In this document: in pieces, positions 27,501 through 30,826 of the stretch
How the letters are laid out: every line of letters begins with the position of its first letter
Numbering within the stretch: position 1 is the first letter of the stretch
NCBI GenBank assembly: GCA_024277285.1
Contig: JAJRVM010000099.1
Location: 1-52,541 of the forward strand
Direction of reading: 5' to 3'
Source: Planctomycetota bacterium
Lineage (GTDB): Bacteria; Planctomycetota; Planctomycetia; Pirellulales; Pirellulaceae
Length of the DNA: 52,541 bases
Notes under the pieces: generated by a model
Seen by the model: the letters and a program-made list of their open reading frames with translations, nothing else
Told to the model about the DNA's origin: nothing
Database searches by the model: none
Position numbers and translations under genes: made by a program

Positions 27501-30356
27501 GCCACTTTCCACTCGTTCGGCAACGCCGATCTCGACAAATGTGTCGGTGGGGCACGTGGCACCGTCCTGGATACAGTCAACGGAGTAGTCGACCAATTCG
27601 AGCTCGCTCCGAAGATCCACAAGTGAACTGACCTCTTGGTTGATGGTTGGCAGCAGAGACGCAGCGGATTGTGCGACAAATTCGGCGAATTCGATTCCCA
27701 GACGTTGGTCTGTACCTGGCACTCCCAGTTCGCTCACGGCGAACCAGGATGCGAGTGACGATCGGGCTTGCTGGATGCCTTGATTGAGTTCGTTGCGCAA
27801 GATTTCGGCGAATGCGGCTTCGTCCACCGACACCACACTAAGCGTGATACCTGTGGCGGTGTAGGCCACGTCCCATGCGGTTGTCGCATTGATGAATCGG
27901 CCATCCACTTGGCGGAACGTTCCTGAACGTGACCCGGCGGACACGATTTCAACGCGGTCGCCAATGGCGGGCGTGTAGCCTGGGGCGAGCACGATTCGCA
28001 GCGTTCCCACGGGCGCTATGTTGCCGCCGATCGATAGCACGCCGTTCGCTTGCGTGGTCGAACTGGTGATTACAATTGCCAGGGTTCCATCGATGATCGC
28101 ATCGCCGGAAATGGCGAACCGTGAGTCGGTGAACTCGAGCGTGGCACCTTCTTCGACAATCAAGCCACGGACTTGTTGGGCGTCGTTGACAAGTTTGGCG
28201 ACCGAAGTCGCGTCAAGGGCTGCGATCCGGACATCGTCTCCAGCTCCCGGCAGAACATCATTCGCATTGGTAATCGTTCCGTCCACCTGGCGAATGCTCC
28301 AGTTGCCCGGGTCGGTCCACAAGCGGTTTCCACTATCGTTATCCCAGCCAAAGACTTTGCGGCCGGCGCCGTAATCTTCAACCTCTCCGTCACTGGCGTT
28401 ACCGGTTGGTTGGGGAGCTCGAGTAAACGCCGCATCGGTGCTGAATCGAAACCGCGCATAGGTTTCCCAAGCCGCATTTTCGGGGACTGCGGGGAATTGG
28501 AGCGTTACCAGTGTGGCGCCCGACTCCGCCGCGACTGATGTCGTGGCCCGTTCGGTTGCGTTGTCGAAAACGCCGTCGGCGTTGTAGTCGATCCAACCGG
28601 CCAACAAGGCTTCCTTGGCCGTGTTGTTAGTAACCGCCACCGTGACGGTTGGTTGCGTACCGGGAATGAGCTCGAGGTCGGTTTGGGGATCGAGGACTCC
28701 GTCGTCATCGGACGGCGTGCCAGTGGCAGTGATCGAGGCGCTCAGCCTCGTCGAATCGCTGAACGCTCGGCCATTGGCGTCCACGACGAAGTCGACCGTC
28801 GAGCCAACCTGGATCGCGACATCGCTGAGTGCAAAGCGAACTCCCGTATCATCATCGAAAGCAACCAGGGAATCGAACAAGACCGCGCCGTCGACGAAGA
28901 CAAAGAAACGCACGCCATCGCCACCCCGAGTGTCGAATTTCCGCACTCTGCCGGTGATGTTGACCTTGCCAGACTCGCCGTCACCCGCGATCCAACGCGC
29001 GACGGTCCGAGTTGGTCGGCCAAGGCTACCTACATCTGTCGGGTGGAGCACGATTTCAGCTGCGCCGGCCGACGCGATCATATCCCCGTTGTAGCCGTCA
29101 GAGTGAGGGAAATCAGGATGTTCAAACAGCTTGGCCCGAGTGTCCCATTGAAGTTCGGCCAAGTTCGCTTTCGCGTCGGTCGGATTCTGCTGGTCGCTGG
29201 TCAGATAACGCCAACTGCCAGACCCTGTCGCAGCGGGGCGGACGGTGTCGCCGGCTTTGATTCCCGGCACAAAATCAGTAGCTACATCGGCGAGTATGGC
29301 AGGTTTGGCGTTAGGCCCTGCCGGTGTCTGGCGGTCGTCGCCATCGGCCTGGTAGCTGGGCAAACCATCCGTATTATCGATGCGTTGACCCATGAACAGA
29401 CCGTCGACGATGACGTGTGATGGGCCGCCGTTGGATTGGAGTGTGTTGTAGGTGGACGCACCGAACGTGTCGCCGTCGTTGTTGGGGCTCCTGTCAATCC
29501 CGTCATCGACGCCATCGCCGTCCGTGTCGGTGCCGGTTGTGCCGTCGGGCGCATCGCCGAAGTCACGCCGTGCCGCGTCATAGATAAAGCGAACCTCGTT
29601 GCTAGATAGTGCGCGCTCGAACACGTGGATCTCATCCAGCACGCCGTCAAAGAGGTCGATCGTGGCGCCTTCTCGGGCACCGAATCGGAGCGGTTCGTCG
29701 GACACAATCGTCGCCGAGAGCGTGTCGGAAACGGTTGTGGTCGTTTCCTGTTGGCCATCTACGTAGATTTGCAAACCACTCGCGCTCGATGAACCATCAT
29801 AGGTGACGGCGACATGGTGGAACTTGCCGTCGCGCAGGTTGGTTGTGCCATCAATGCCCAACCAGTTGCTTCTGCCTCCCAATTGGTTGTGAATGAGGCG
29901 GACAAGGAGCATGCCGTTTGAGTTCGTTAGTATGGCATAGCCGGTGCCGTTTCTCGCGCCCCGCGGGTTCCCGTTGTCTTGTTTGGCGATGACAAAGTTG
30001 TCATCCGTGACGGTCGCCTCTTGCTTAATCCAAAAGTCAAAGCTGAACGGTTGGTCCCGTTCGAACGCCAGCACATTGCCGAAGTCGACAAAGTCGTTCG
30101 TGCCATCAAACGTCAACGCTGGGCCGATCATTCCCGCCGTGGTACTTATTCTGCCCTCGAAAGTCCCGTTGCGGGAACCGATCCGGTCCGCACCGCTGTC
30201 GGCGGCCCACCAGCTGAGCAGGCCGTCCGGTAGATCTTGCGCGGATAGAGTGGCCAAGAGTCGACGTTCTTCCAGTGATTCGAAGAACATGCGGCGCCGG
30301 GCTTTGCGACATCGTCGGCGCAACTTTTTGCGGTGTTGACCAGTTAATTGTGACAT
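6531..30356 (-). CDS. Giant multidomain surface protein (7941 aa)
   Basis: The ATG at 30356 follows GGAG at a 9-nt distance; a TTG 18 nt earlier has no such site. Order by residue: basic N-terminus with LEPR-XLL-like motif (30-45), LamG (41-263), GEVED-type region (263-664), beta-rich part, degenerate S8 subtilase (1218-1633), a part with an EF-hand-like loop, four tandem helical/Ig-like modules (1941-3753), PPC domain (4110-4246), a LamG/DUF1080-like jelly roll (about 4353-4486), about 2000 residues of unassigned beta-rich sequence, LamG (6570-6775), Calx-beta (6883-7016), Gly-rich repeats (about 7313-7686), dockerin-like repeat (7745-7818), acidic tail. Domain types and the N-terminal motif indicate an exported, cell-surface protein, possibly adhesive. 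No intact catalytic domain was recognised. The frame is uninterrupted over 23.8 kb, which argues for selection. Neighbours: AttH remnant downstream, sigma-kinase pair divergent upstream. Confidence 0.9.
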   Translation of the reverse strand: MSQLTGQHRKKLRRRCRKARRRMFFESLEERRLLATLSAQDLPDGLLSWWAADSGADRIGSRNGTFEGRISTTAGMIGPALTFDGTNDFVDFGNVLAFERDQPFSFDFWIKQEATVTDDNFVIAKQDNGNPRGARNGTGYAILTNSNGMLLVRLIHNQLGGRSNWLGIDGTTNLRDGKFHHVAVTYDGSSSASGLQIYVDGQQETTTTVSDTLSATIVSDEPLRFGAREGATIDLFDGVLDEIHVFERALSSNEVRFIYDAARRDFGDAPDGTTGTDTDGDGVDDGIDRSPNNDGDTFGASTYNTLQSNGGPSHVIVDGLFMGQRIDNTDGLPSYQADGDDRQTPAGPNAKPAILADVATDFVPGIKAGDTVRPAATGSGSWRYLTSDQQNPTDAKANLAELQWDTRAKLFEHPDFPHSDGYNGDMIASAGAAEIVLHPTDVGSLGRPTRTVARWIAGDGESGKVNITGRVRKFDTRGGDGVRFFVFVDGAVLFDSLVAFDDDTGVRFALSDVAIQVGSTVDFVVDANGRAFSDSTRLSASITATGTPSDDDGVLDPQTDLELIPGTQPTVTVAVTNNTAKEALLAGWIDYNADGVFDNATERATTSVAAESGATLVTLQFPAVPENAAWETYARFRFSTDAAFTRAPQPTGNASDGEVEDYGAGRKVFGWDNDSGNRLWTDPGNWSIRQVDGTITNANDVLPGAGDDVRIAALDATSVAKLVNDAQQVRGLIVEEGATLEFTDSRFAISGDAIIDGTLAIVITSSTTQANGVLSIGGNIAPVGTLRIVLAPGYTPAIGDRVEIVSAGSRSGTFRQVDGRFINATTAWDVAYTATGITLSVVSVDEAAFAEILRNELNQGIQQARSSLASWFAVSELGVPGTDQRLGIEFAEFVAQSAASLLPTINQEVSSLVDLRSELELVDYSVDCIQDGATCPTDTFVEIGVAERVESGLKTASLSSDVFATLSNLPAAVELTGTATWNSLLATTQLTMGVDTTGFYIGDRSQFGLSVEGEGTVRHDDVPLPYGGLTIDVNGELTTVPEDPIVVTLTRNSGKMRINDFTGDPASIFAVTSSGETELTITHTLNPTGLQYTGTWIISTTCLNETCELQEQSSVVNFPAADDWLQAGVSMLGSALDVLLGRELTDQFDALSLPLITDVVPTRTALPLFGPNVTALASPNASWMSDLFGLVQGLFMETNSPTGGMGLFGTEGDALIGADQVRADRSVSGSGIKIGVISTGAAGLPAAMLSGDLPTDLTTLRDDNEYAGNGTAMLEVIHDMAPDAPLLFAAAPDTDSLFEALYWLLESQQVDIVVSDVVDYADSLFAPTALSAYIRDQLAARDVLFVQAAGNDGGRSYRGELEFVATTLDGDSSTRQLHQFGGTTSEPVTTLAVTIAPQTTARFIVQTDQPLYSQDARVVGGATALPESVVLSRLGFPLESTAVRAADIPGTVDSFTLANHSTTPVTVELFIELLGGGVPTEGPTNDGTTEFQLIGLGDVQFSQNQGPALLGAALLDEVLVVGAAEINALGQAAPYSSPGSAAGRRPDIVGPAGVETSGLGTTFLQSFRGTAAAAAHAAAVAALLKGVAPDATRQELMSALKLSATAIGSGANDPQSGAGMIDAVNAAELLVPLNDDPAVPPQNEADGYFVFFDKLAQTSGISIPTEETIREILLGNNAGGDDLLQFRVTLSDAGLGNFNAEWPFNFAGIGSFEQFEIAGRVGITAQPDISLLVGWDGSGWYLDVLGSRVAVDLTGTGEASGVAFQTFGVGAGATLTATPYLDLSDLDRGSDGRIRQDDLDALVDEFAAGNVGRVVPTLEAIDADLYGDVILGFLDYVDIDRQLPNQAHGGDPFIIRGRTTLKLDLSGSELDWAFSDFVLANPDIDSDGAPDYTLGALAENAIRFGESVINAIEVPDFVSNLLGDFSLAGEPRRADPLVRPRGILPREITETPDAIRARAAINAHIANALADANTGGGDVDQESLRQNVKNELVIWIEGDGSSGDVGGSEGESHSRPLSILEQLKALQQNAPGGVVDDAETLDKDEFEDALILAIGSYTRWLEALAIVDLQPSDVVTPETLQMLETQLTGALRYAIKRAHFGAIELQLQETPLNPVPLNHQFETVDVDGKQTTRRVQRGVIDRAIEAVRWAQTAELLDLANADNGLSVTQALDELVIRVVVDQVELAPPKKSTDNFIEPDDRLLLEVKAGWQIKLPSGNSAPNIDDLAGYNFAASPTRYDADKNISVLASGAGNNNLVAGDRVTFELDPITGLPPSTDPLPIVKGVTDAVGSYRTTVQLGEGDTQAQVQVDVGLQDIGMVTTKTNIVLGRPSIELLAAHGTEDDAALRKNNLIVEAGGLMAVQARIRRGNGPLADAPLNFYLLGGGSLDQIEVTTERHIPRTSTDGTATIFYTSSTETFDTATIGVAYFENGTMYRDTVQISSFEDAGLLGQIKNPLAGVPASTDPEAIETVDAVEAALDDTDIGELTDEVRDGLKQLLKAWFDSLASKITTTANAAAANPAAAIEQVRTADAQYIEWLTHAEIIGIPADVDRPAVEGKLIIATEAIAEYWLGQFDGTASQGGLTPLYRALSWASNVETLLLLRPELATPERSTAESILARSGVEIELLPPTEVATSALPQLTGTTDAATLQVSARIVRRAANGSVVPVMQTDTLPAPVEVQFVPAGLANVTVAQLAGELPLLDAITDIRNAKSFIGSRIRYIPETDTNQLVAADQVLTATASRGPGEPELKISVGLGIPGILLETRRVVLRDPPQLTLRAASESEDDSALRKTVVLAPGAKAVLQAALTRNEARIDGEIEFSLIGRGALSQTRADTGALGVAGGITFTAPATPAQEGETGSLSVVIARYLQDGQIYTDSITVHYQFDPAGDDNQPVRTPDHVRANRELELALREATTINAETQLPEVDQDAFFSSAVEILRDWWLKEDADPAGEGSVIYWLEQVQADGAHAIDTTWQDQSKNRDPAYRTALEQAIDNWFQWRAVAAQLGVPENAITQDSQPSANNGTNPQTLQYARELVSGALNYAIDRVHTRCQTRANEYIAAGESTPDEIARKEELLAQLIIEGNKGLDYFGRLQTLVLFENLPTVGDRKTFEELFPDACYQVEIVDAETFLAGTTQRANLQVKAGIRIAGVPDLILPPTTASLVVDVRPVDNATIDGLGLGRTNAAGIYDRTTASIGAGDEQLAVDVAVVFDFDNLDDPKAKRKARTRAFTTKRVTLDTVEQIESRWAPESDGLAQEREQPRTAVDGERVLVETVVTNGRAPVIGKPVYVTILGQGKLNTGLHTTDTSGRVRLYFTPPAKQIGRTQIAFAFQRDGETVTEVISVEYTTSRNVTRIDRAFSEAQSIALATAGLHLGLVAGLTVAGADPDIDLGLLETAQRGWLNSGLKDDGAIDPDKPIGLRRRIQQAADDALPLDTQAELARDAVREYLRWSEINEQLDIDSRFDEANSNRSEFELKQSVDNVVKDVIDRYVTAALAQQSAVLAQQVMRLTAEIDTTAFLAGENGYQSNDVIQRLGYEIRVDEARLHGDAKSAWVQAVVRVYLRDAEDPTGPKVRAAVATPIDVTVVPLGFRLVNARKTVTNSLYGAQAYIADGDTDLELVIRASDAFAESETINLVKPGKYSLGIGARREADPEAPLAKSLTLLAGEQARVEGIVQKGLGRAGHRDVLFTITGAPADSITRVSDRRDAFIFTPPVGETGTATIMLTLQADGVLHQQTMAIEYSSQTAPEGETDGLASANAAQSGGLLNNSNTVNAFNELNVPLAQPGADAQLGSAFGFDSIQLPFGGNLPSSTDFSRDLRNWFSNSFDLLHIVDFQTIIGFLNGGLPVTPEELVRLQLNLDNVLTPLPPTLLAADFSGLLPDGFEGSVRLDRPELNGQIVFGIDTSPSPFYVLTRPDDLASIPLNIQTFFDGSTEDAERVGGVASELVATFGVAGTFRSSVDLVDGLLAIPRAESYLSTKIVVDFTDVAAETGKLRFDQLDELANLRVGFDGNPIDSFQAIVEASFTLPDLSGDTSGESNQPLIEIDVVGAIHKPKLDTRPTDVTEEEPPWQFQLRTGKSFSLPPELATRLSTATVDLAATSAVEKDDRFEENGRWQDIEPGDAADLGTLSTRTTIGGQDPARSDNVLALADAADWFRFQTTDTGNASSFVQVDFDRARGDLDLGLYRLMDDELIHVRTDATAFGDRARLTLLGQGAGTYFVRVFDDRDARNPFYALTIDPPGRIEPGIEARIANFSLRDTALEINVDSNLAFSSDLSGRVVVAFGTDDPTTPDDERTRGEQDGVPIELAFRASIDTNAADPDDNGGLHATITSSIGGDSLNVLHPQNTEGNEIPVPSYASWNATLDATAGGYLIFDYQSPRDFKFAGLDAPNSRWVIGQFTAAEGWQVSEDARQVANLSSSVPPRIQLVLQGARAELSVKAADGSFAKQLSKAFPEFETVTDGRVGLGARNGNATFDDVTLVARDPSTVPDAAGTDGTPEEAGTILFQDAFSGQASPQWQVAKGIWRVEESESDSRFVARSTSIDLGEWLLIDSAQLVASLDVQFNDDDIFTPPPIVAGPCDALNNIGPEGCVTAGIDLSNVQALLFRVEQGEPGTPLYPDNLDSPKGMVAIRGGNLSITPAGVTLGAESATAGLQGVLFVTINDAKIDLTSDMSKPLLSSSDISFLVPYLSEDVDFVTLDGNVADQPLFGLSKPTLDDPIPEFLLFQDQITINFNTELIQRKLDVNNVFPSTLENVGLRFNDAGSEDGAIGNLADFDLLVTGQIDFENSIFDFADSPFAGVKPIFAIGQPAAASTDGRVSDPSAYKDTCDESIDTAQFPDLPPLCKNGFVSAELNLGALVSDNPLLALKQLGPFYIGFQDLTILKDAPNLDGSLTLNGLVELGAFGPDGFDGTVGGSLEVVGNSEDGTTNTTLGSLSVSGQFIPTVLDDKGTPTENDDEFVTRLELDWIGEASGNIGSFLSVEEAALNIHTEFVNRATTTDPFNISATIEPRLIDTGSVCVDLGEYISVCGSGVINVTAGNDEPLVAIRSGELRLSDQLGPLSKIDVTAGGLGIGRDGTIYVLPAGYTMTDSENNTVAEFEQGAFIELSSEQQGGLFGFPQWVPLSIRALGLQFNGVVNPDDPDGDRLSLDISPPGTLAQLGESAINSAIALTDPENLTLMISGGLDGNEMFPVTSNFERIRINLGKLAGCVAVAARGSGVDLEAFPGQIFDAACDFPIEGLAGINIGIEPMDLGPLSIGGGLGFGAFTFERPTDSGDLNSPTEPQTVFYGKIEGELAISDIGVGVELIITQYGPVLARLKAGVPIPIGTLVGAFGGPVGGAAGTASGMLITGLEGGLVFDADPLPVVQAPTDIFDTPQLRTPLAITTADIENSVRELALQNPTFSELVALATSGEFAEDLSFDQIMVDLLRGRIPNVPVKFTWDDGFRVAVSGTITNQYVAAQVGLGVTLGINVGYDFDALLPEDPNESLPDPLPSDFPVHPNGNPAMDAEGYALDAEGNRLDLEGNPVAEGVTDALAKFDDLFGFQLFGFADLEVFGFKLAGAGLMLDFADPINPVFNLAAALPGAPSLLSMILPSQGEIGVQLSFDGYLEGSILASLVFLERTTSAGAGFFHEVLTVLGNEPTDEQPSPLASFARQREADRRQANGLPLLELEPRLTGYRPVGYAPELDDPNNPARDLWKLLLDIDNSGVVEPVEDREITRQFVLDRVIGTDDVPSILPDPLSADFTTINVLGISQVISPFVNEIMAVAPRLLTDDAAAVALTDGVPFWSSIEAQMRGVHEQLLLTVDDAATRASLEENFRTNLNAARVAAAFSSEIAKAAFDAGDAAAQRFAEIVNPSLRINGQLSPMILGIPVGPPSQSVDVLLNKNELTIRGEFSTLAQAFGMVGLPALVKDRTDVDIHLPFENLLADLYRANLPTIDPLGDDWRVGLGSSLSVLGLEISNSEGLIFPANATTLLEDKLQVYYPPGDDLYDPAATIEPDRILVLSASGENAGSREDYLARLLDNGGILVDGRLTLPRLITEPQALLADLQADTDYATLFAQIARDCDDVFSCMASHPSETLQIIASVPDLIGTLSTIEEVSQAQLFVPNFIDDVIASLDQETRAELERLADPTKAESIDPLIEFIQRVVRERASLSANLLQDAYLLGSYGALPEPFGKEAFVPSIPDPDDPAKQPFPTTSKILGVELGSGRLTGEVTETGFDLDLTGIFLGLSDVRFELKVDTSGNDNPGNDDEPQPAIFRAGAEFVLGHAPEACGLSPTAWQGAEDFTDVSEQLLSFLARVGLTDELDVATGTIGAAFNWLNLDNLGDDAGACLRAFSPGFEPDSDDALRRVGGIEAFATVGIENLIEGDFEFQIWPSAAFPLVPNFAAKAFASQVLLPGLEMLAPNLNGNADGDSVLSSQLELSFNNLDGVLSAEMAGTISLFGHDFTLDSSDALTIHSDGIEGAITLTTDRPLSGPGFEIDGDFELVFDTRPATDSRPQGPSASIVVSGSADLPLLNFSLQDATLSITADANGLTVNEVRGKSDLFSVFNLPPDAVSRYQAEGDAKDSTGFNDGTLSGGVTFGAGKVGQAFDFDGVNDFVEISDTNSLDITQALTIEGWVRPRTTGNSDRVEFIVNKGDIFLPNTQSYGLWWSGESVIFRIGNSSRIQDIWTSIPADQWSHVAGTYDGQTMRLFINGQLVKSNTTLIPALQKTSYPLLIGTSLRAGSKTAFFDGLVDELSIYDRALDQTEIESIANQFNSAAGLTFNGGFGITPSLQLSDVDLTATAQIDLTIGPGNLHGDATIVVDSTGLHGDFSGYGTVFGVPYGTASDPIVAGNFDSDGCLTITAPVDGATFELPGSGAHCGEARNATAVLNVAADYTGIEGDPENGSTSEDTTNITIDVTLDLFVTGDAFKLTVPWILSATDGASAPSDFILPASRTLVFDQDTLTQSITIGIVRDRVFEPDESFSIKLDRAGIIEEGSVTLFVGRDEATVTIQNDDEPDLSELLPPSDTLTYFTFDSLNFVNGRRISPDFVAKSIPQLSGFAPLLPNFEVSEIRLNDAARVPTGPGLPLAVDDANGAVRLISSNAAVDTARQSESYFEFTVDPKRGGWLVQGLYFFGLQKDGGRRDWELRWNLDQFAEPIMSSDDPLAGAASGVVAPNWTRYKFRYGSELSRSDSFGFPVQGQQCTDSAVTFRLTNTSGQATDWQIDNLAITGKYYASGCTAQFDTSRQDIADFLRQQEGLLPGRFEINGPGEVTTRFIPEPGNIDPDPRQIIEVSITGTSPGSTSIAIVDDGTNPPANQVVPLSIRTDNGVFSVDLRGADNFRGDLLIGGTVTDAIYTNGLADGAGIAARGTSSDPLRIYADASFGDDVTVSTEGIVSVIDITGGWGSGLLHAGSVVDATVRDGNFGAAADIDNGFGTFEVIGGDFASPDFQIGGSTGSRLGLAGSAFGPTDRSTRSELVSGQAIRATAIGGVGGSILGQITLAGSLGELSAAGGSIDATVNVAGQVNLIYASVDPESTEGGSIGGVIQLDSVEQITSIGGTITASVTTLDRTATTAVDAIRYGGRGGVINSPNSLHFAGNVSRISANQINLRVEAGGTIDTILATANGDSPALLTGRFTAQQFGDVRVVGAGEADFSLRATGEAWEMDGRPAFDTLVIPTGDWLEGQLLVQPGVQLGKIIVAGRLLDFDDPDSLGVGNGFRLQIIEDGLGFRLYVVAESWQNYRNAFDVNDDSFVSPIDVLIILTELNDPGSRSLARPSILTTRPPNYIDTSGDGFVSPIDALLVITELNRPSGGEGEATLTPPELHPSTRPRRSFSNAASSVSHGPARTLDVPIMETPRRPAQPVKPAAIGAAPAFYAVTADGGMRIEELPIGKQATHDVARERLFSTVDELLYDSVGEWLDEEDSTELLRDITSSWQ
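6905..7125 (-). other. Dockerin-like duplicated EF-hand loops of the giant protein
   Basis: Two loops separated by about 25 residues read DVNDDSFVSPIDVLIILTEL and DTSGDGFVSPIDALLVITEL. Both have Asp/Asn at calcium-ligand positions and the following helix, as in type I dockerins. A conserved acidic tail of about 120 residues follows to the stop. Confidence 0.75.
7300..8420 (-). other. Gly-rich beta-solenoid-like repeats of the giant protein
   Basis: Short turns recur, for example GSLGELSAAGGSIDATV, GQVNLIYASVD and GGVIQLDSVEQITSIGG, as expected of a parallel beta-helix or solenoid. I infer the fold from the pattern only. Confidence 0.5.
9310..9710 (-). other. Calx-beta domain of the giant protein
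   Basis: The end of the domain carries the typical signature: RDRVFEPDESFSIKLDRA followed by ATVTIQNDDEPD, with SDFILPASRTLVFDQ before it. These domains bind calcium and are common in bacterial adhesins. Confidence 0.8.
10035..10650 (-). other. LamG domain 2 of the giant protein
   Basis: LamG features are clear: QAFDFDGVNDFVEI, LTIEGWVRPR, WSHVAGTYDGQTMRLFING and DGLVDELSIYDRAL. It is better conserved than LamG 1. Confidence 0.85.
10700..16650 (-). other. Long beta-rich stretch of the giant protein, unassigned
   Basis: About 2000 residues rich in Gly, Asp, Leu and alternating hydrophobic positions, with many segments like GLGFGAFTFERP and VGLGVTLGINVGYDF. I cannot assign a family. Points of note are a short repeat of the DAEGxxL type at 13740-13835 and an EF-hand-like DIDNSGVVEPVED near 13210. 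A largely helical insert lies around 11830-12130 and 12740-12940. Confidence 0.5.
17620..18030 (-). other. PPC (pre-peptidase C-terminal) domain of the giant protein
   Basis: A single PPC-like beta-sandwich: DRFEENGRWQDIEPGDAADLG, then ADWFRFQTTD, GDLDLGLYRLMDD and GAGTYFVRVFDD, in the usual order. Such domains occur in secreted proteins and often bind polymers or assist folding. Confidence 0.75.
19100..24535 (-). repeat. Four tandem helical plus Ig-like modules (protein repeat)
   Basis: Module limits are about 23010-24535, 21680-23005, 20300-21675 and 19100-20290 (about 509, 442, 458 and 397 residues). Each has a helical half with a Trp-bearing helix (YTRWLEALAIVDL, YIEWLTHAEIIGIP, WFQWRAVAAQLGVP, YLRWSEINEQLDI), spaced 1350-1430 nt apart. 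Each then has a beta part and an Ig-like part ending in a pattern like FTPPxxxGxxxI...DGxxxxxxIxIxY. Modules 1 and 2 share EDDxALRK at the start of the Ig-like part; 3 and 4 have diverged there. The DNA itself is not visibly repeated. I do not recognise the helical half as a named family. Confidence 0.7.
25460..26705 (-). other. Subtilase-fold domain without catalytic residues (giant protein)
   Basis: The S8 fold is recognisable: IKIGVISTG at the first motif, GNGTAMLEVIHDMAP at the second, VQAAGNDGG (oxyanion Asn1351) and RGTAAAAAHAAAVAALL at the third, then a C-terminal AGMIDAVNAA helix. The catalytic positions are changed. The Asp position reads Thr1239 (codon 26640-26642), the His position Asn1269 (26550-26552) and the Ser position Ala1571 (25644-25646). 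About 150 extra residues lie between the oxyanion Asn and the Ser motif. The domain is predicted to be folded but inactive as a protease. Confidence 0.75.
28365..29570 (-). other. GEVED-type region of the giant protein
   Basis: It starts with GDAPDG and an Asp-rich, calcium-binding-like stretch (DTDGDGVDDGID), includes HVIVDGLFMGQRID, then GWIDYNADGVFD, and ends with ASDGEVEDYG. This is the order seen in GEVED-domain surface proteins. Confidence 0.75.
29570..30235 (-). other. LamG/concanavalin-like domain 1 of the giant protein
   Basis: About 220 residues with LamG hallmarks: LTFDGTNDFVDFG near the start, FHHVAVTYDG in the middle and DGVLDEIHVFERALS at the end. These domains usually bind carbohydrate or protein ligands outside the cell. 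Confidence 0.8.
30220..30295 (-). other. LEPR-XLL-like N-terminal motif of the giant protein
   Basis: The first residues are strongly basic (RKKLRRRCRKARRR), followed by FFESLEERRLLA. This resembles the LEPR-XLL motif (F-x-x-LExRxLLA) found at the N-terminus of many large exported proteins of planctomycetes. There is no classical hydrophobic signal-peptide core, which is usual for this protein class. Confidence 0.75.
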
Positions 30357-30369
30357 CCGGAATCTCCGG
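30357..30369 (-). promoter_or_regulatory. Small hairpin covering the ribosome binding site of the giant gene
   Basis: On the minus strand the 13 nt directly before the ATG form a perfect inverted repeat (ccgga-gat-tccgg). The GGAG of the ribosome binding site overlaps its 5' arm and loop. It could reduce translation of this very long message; the stem is only 5 bp, so this is speculative. Confidence 0.3.
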
Positions 30370-30826
30370 TTCAAGAGGAGAGCGTTCTGAGCGTTGGATC
30401 GAGTCGCACGCGCGATGAGATCGAAAGCCGAATGAGCAGCGTGTCCACCAAAGCTTTGGCGAGCATTAATCTGTCCGTATCGGGCGCGTGGGCCGTATGG
30501 TCGAGCGTCCTAGCGAACGACCCGTTCTCGCGTACCGGAATCGGCGACTTAACGCGTCGGACGCGATCAACGTGTCTCAAGAGCATGTTTTCTCGCTCAT
30601 ACAGCAACAAATGGTGCGCGCGTTACGACCAGGATTCCTCGCGTCCGCAGAGCAGACGCGAGCGATTCGATGCGGTGCATCTACACTGGATGCCATGCAC
30701 CGCGAAGAGGGGACGAGAAAAAACTGGATTTGCCACCAGAAGGCCGGTAAAATCCAAGCCGTCGCGACTTGTTTCTTTTGGCTAGGAATCTTCGTCCCTC
30801 TTCTCTTCCGCTGCGCATCTAGCGAT
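30357..30826. other. Divergent regulatory region between giant gene and sigma factor gene
   Basis: This 470-bp region must contain the promoters of both the giant gene and the sigma-kinase operon. A TAAAAT at 30748-30753, with a poor -35 match (tggatt) 17 nt upstream, is a weak candidate for the sigma gene. The sigma frame remains open upstream to 30488, but that part encodes no recognisable domain. No RNA gene or repeat was seen. Confidence 0.4.
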
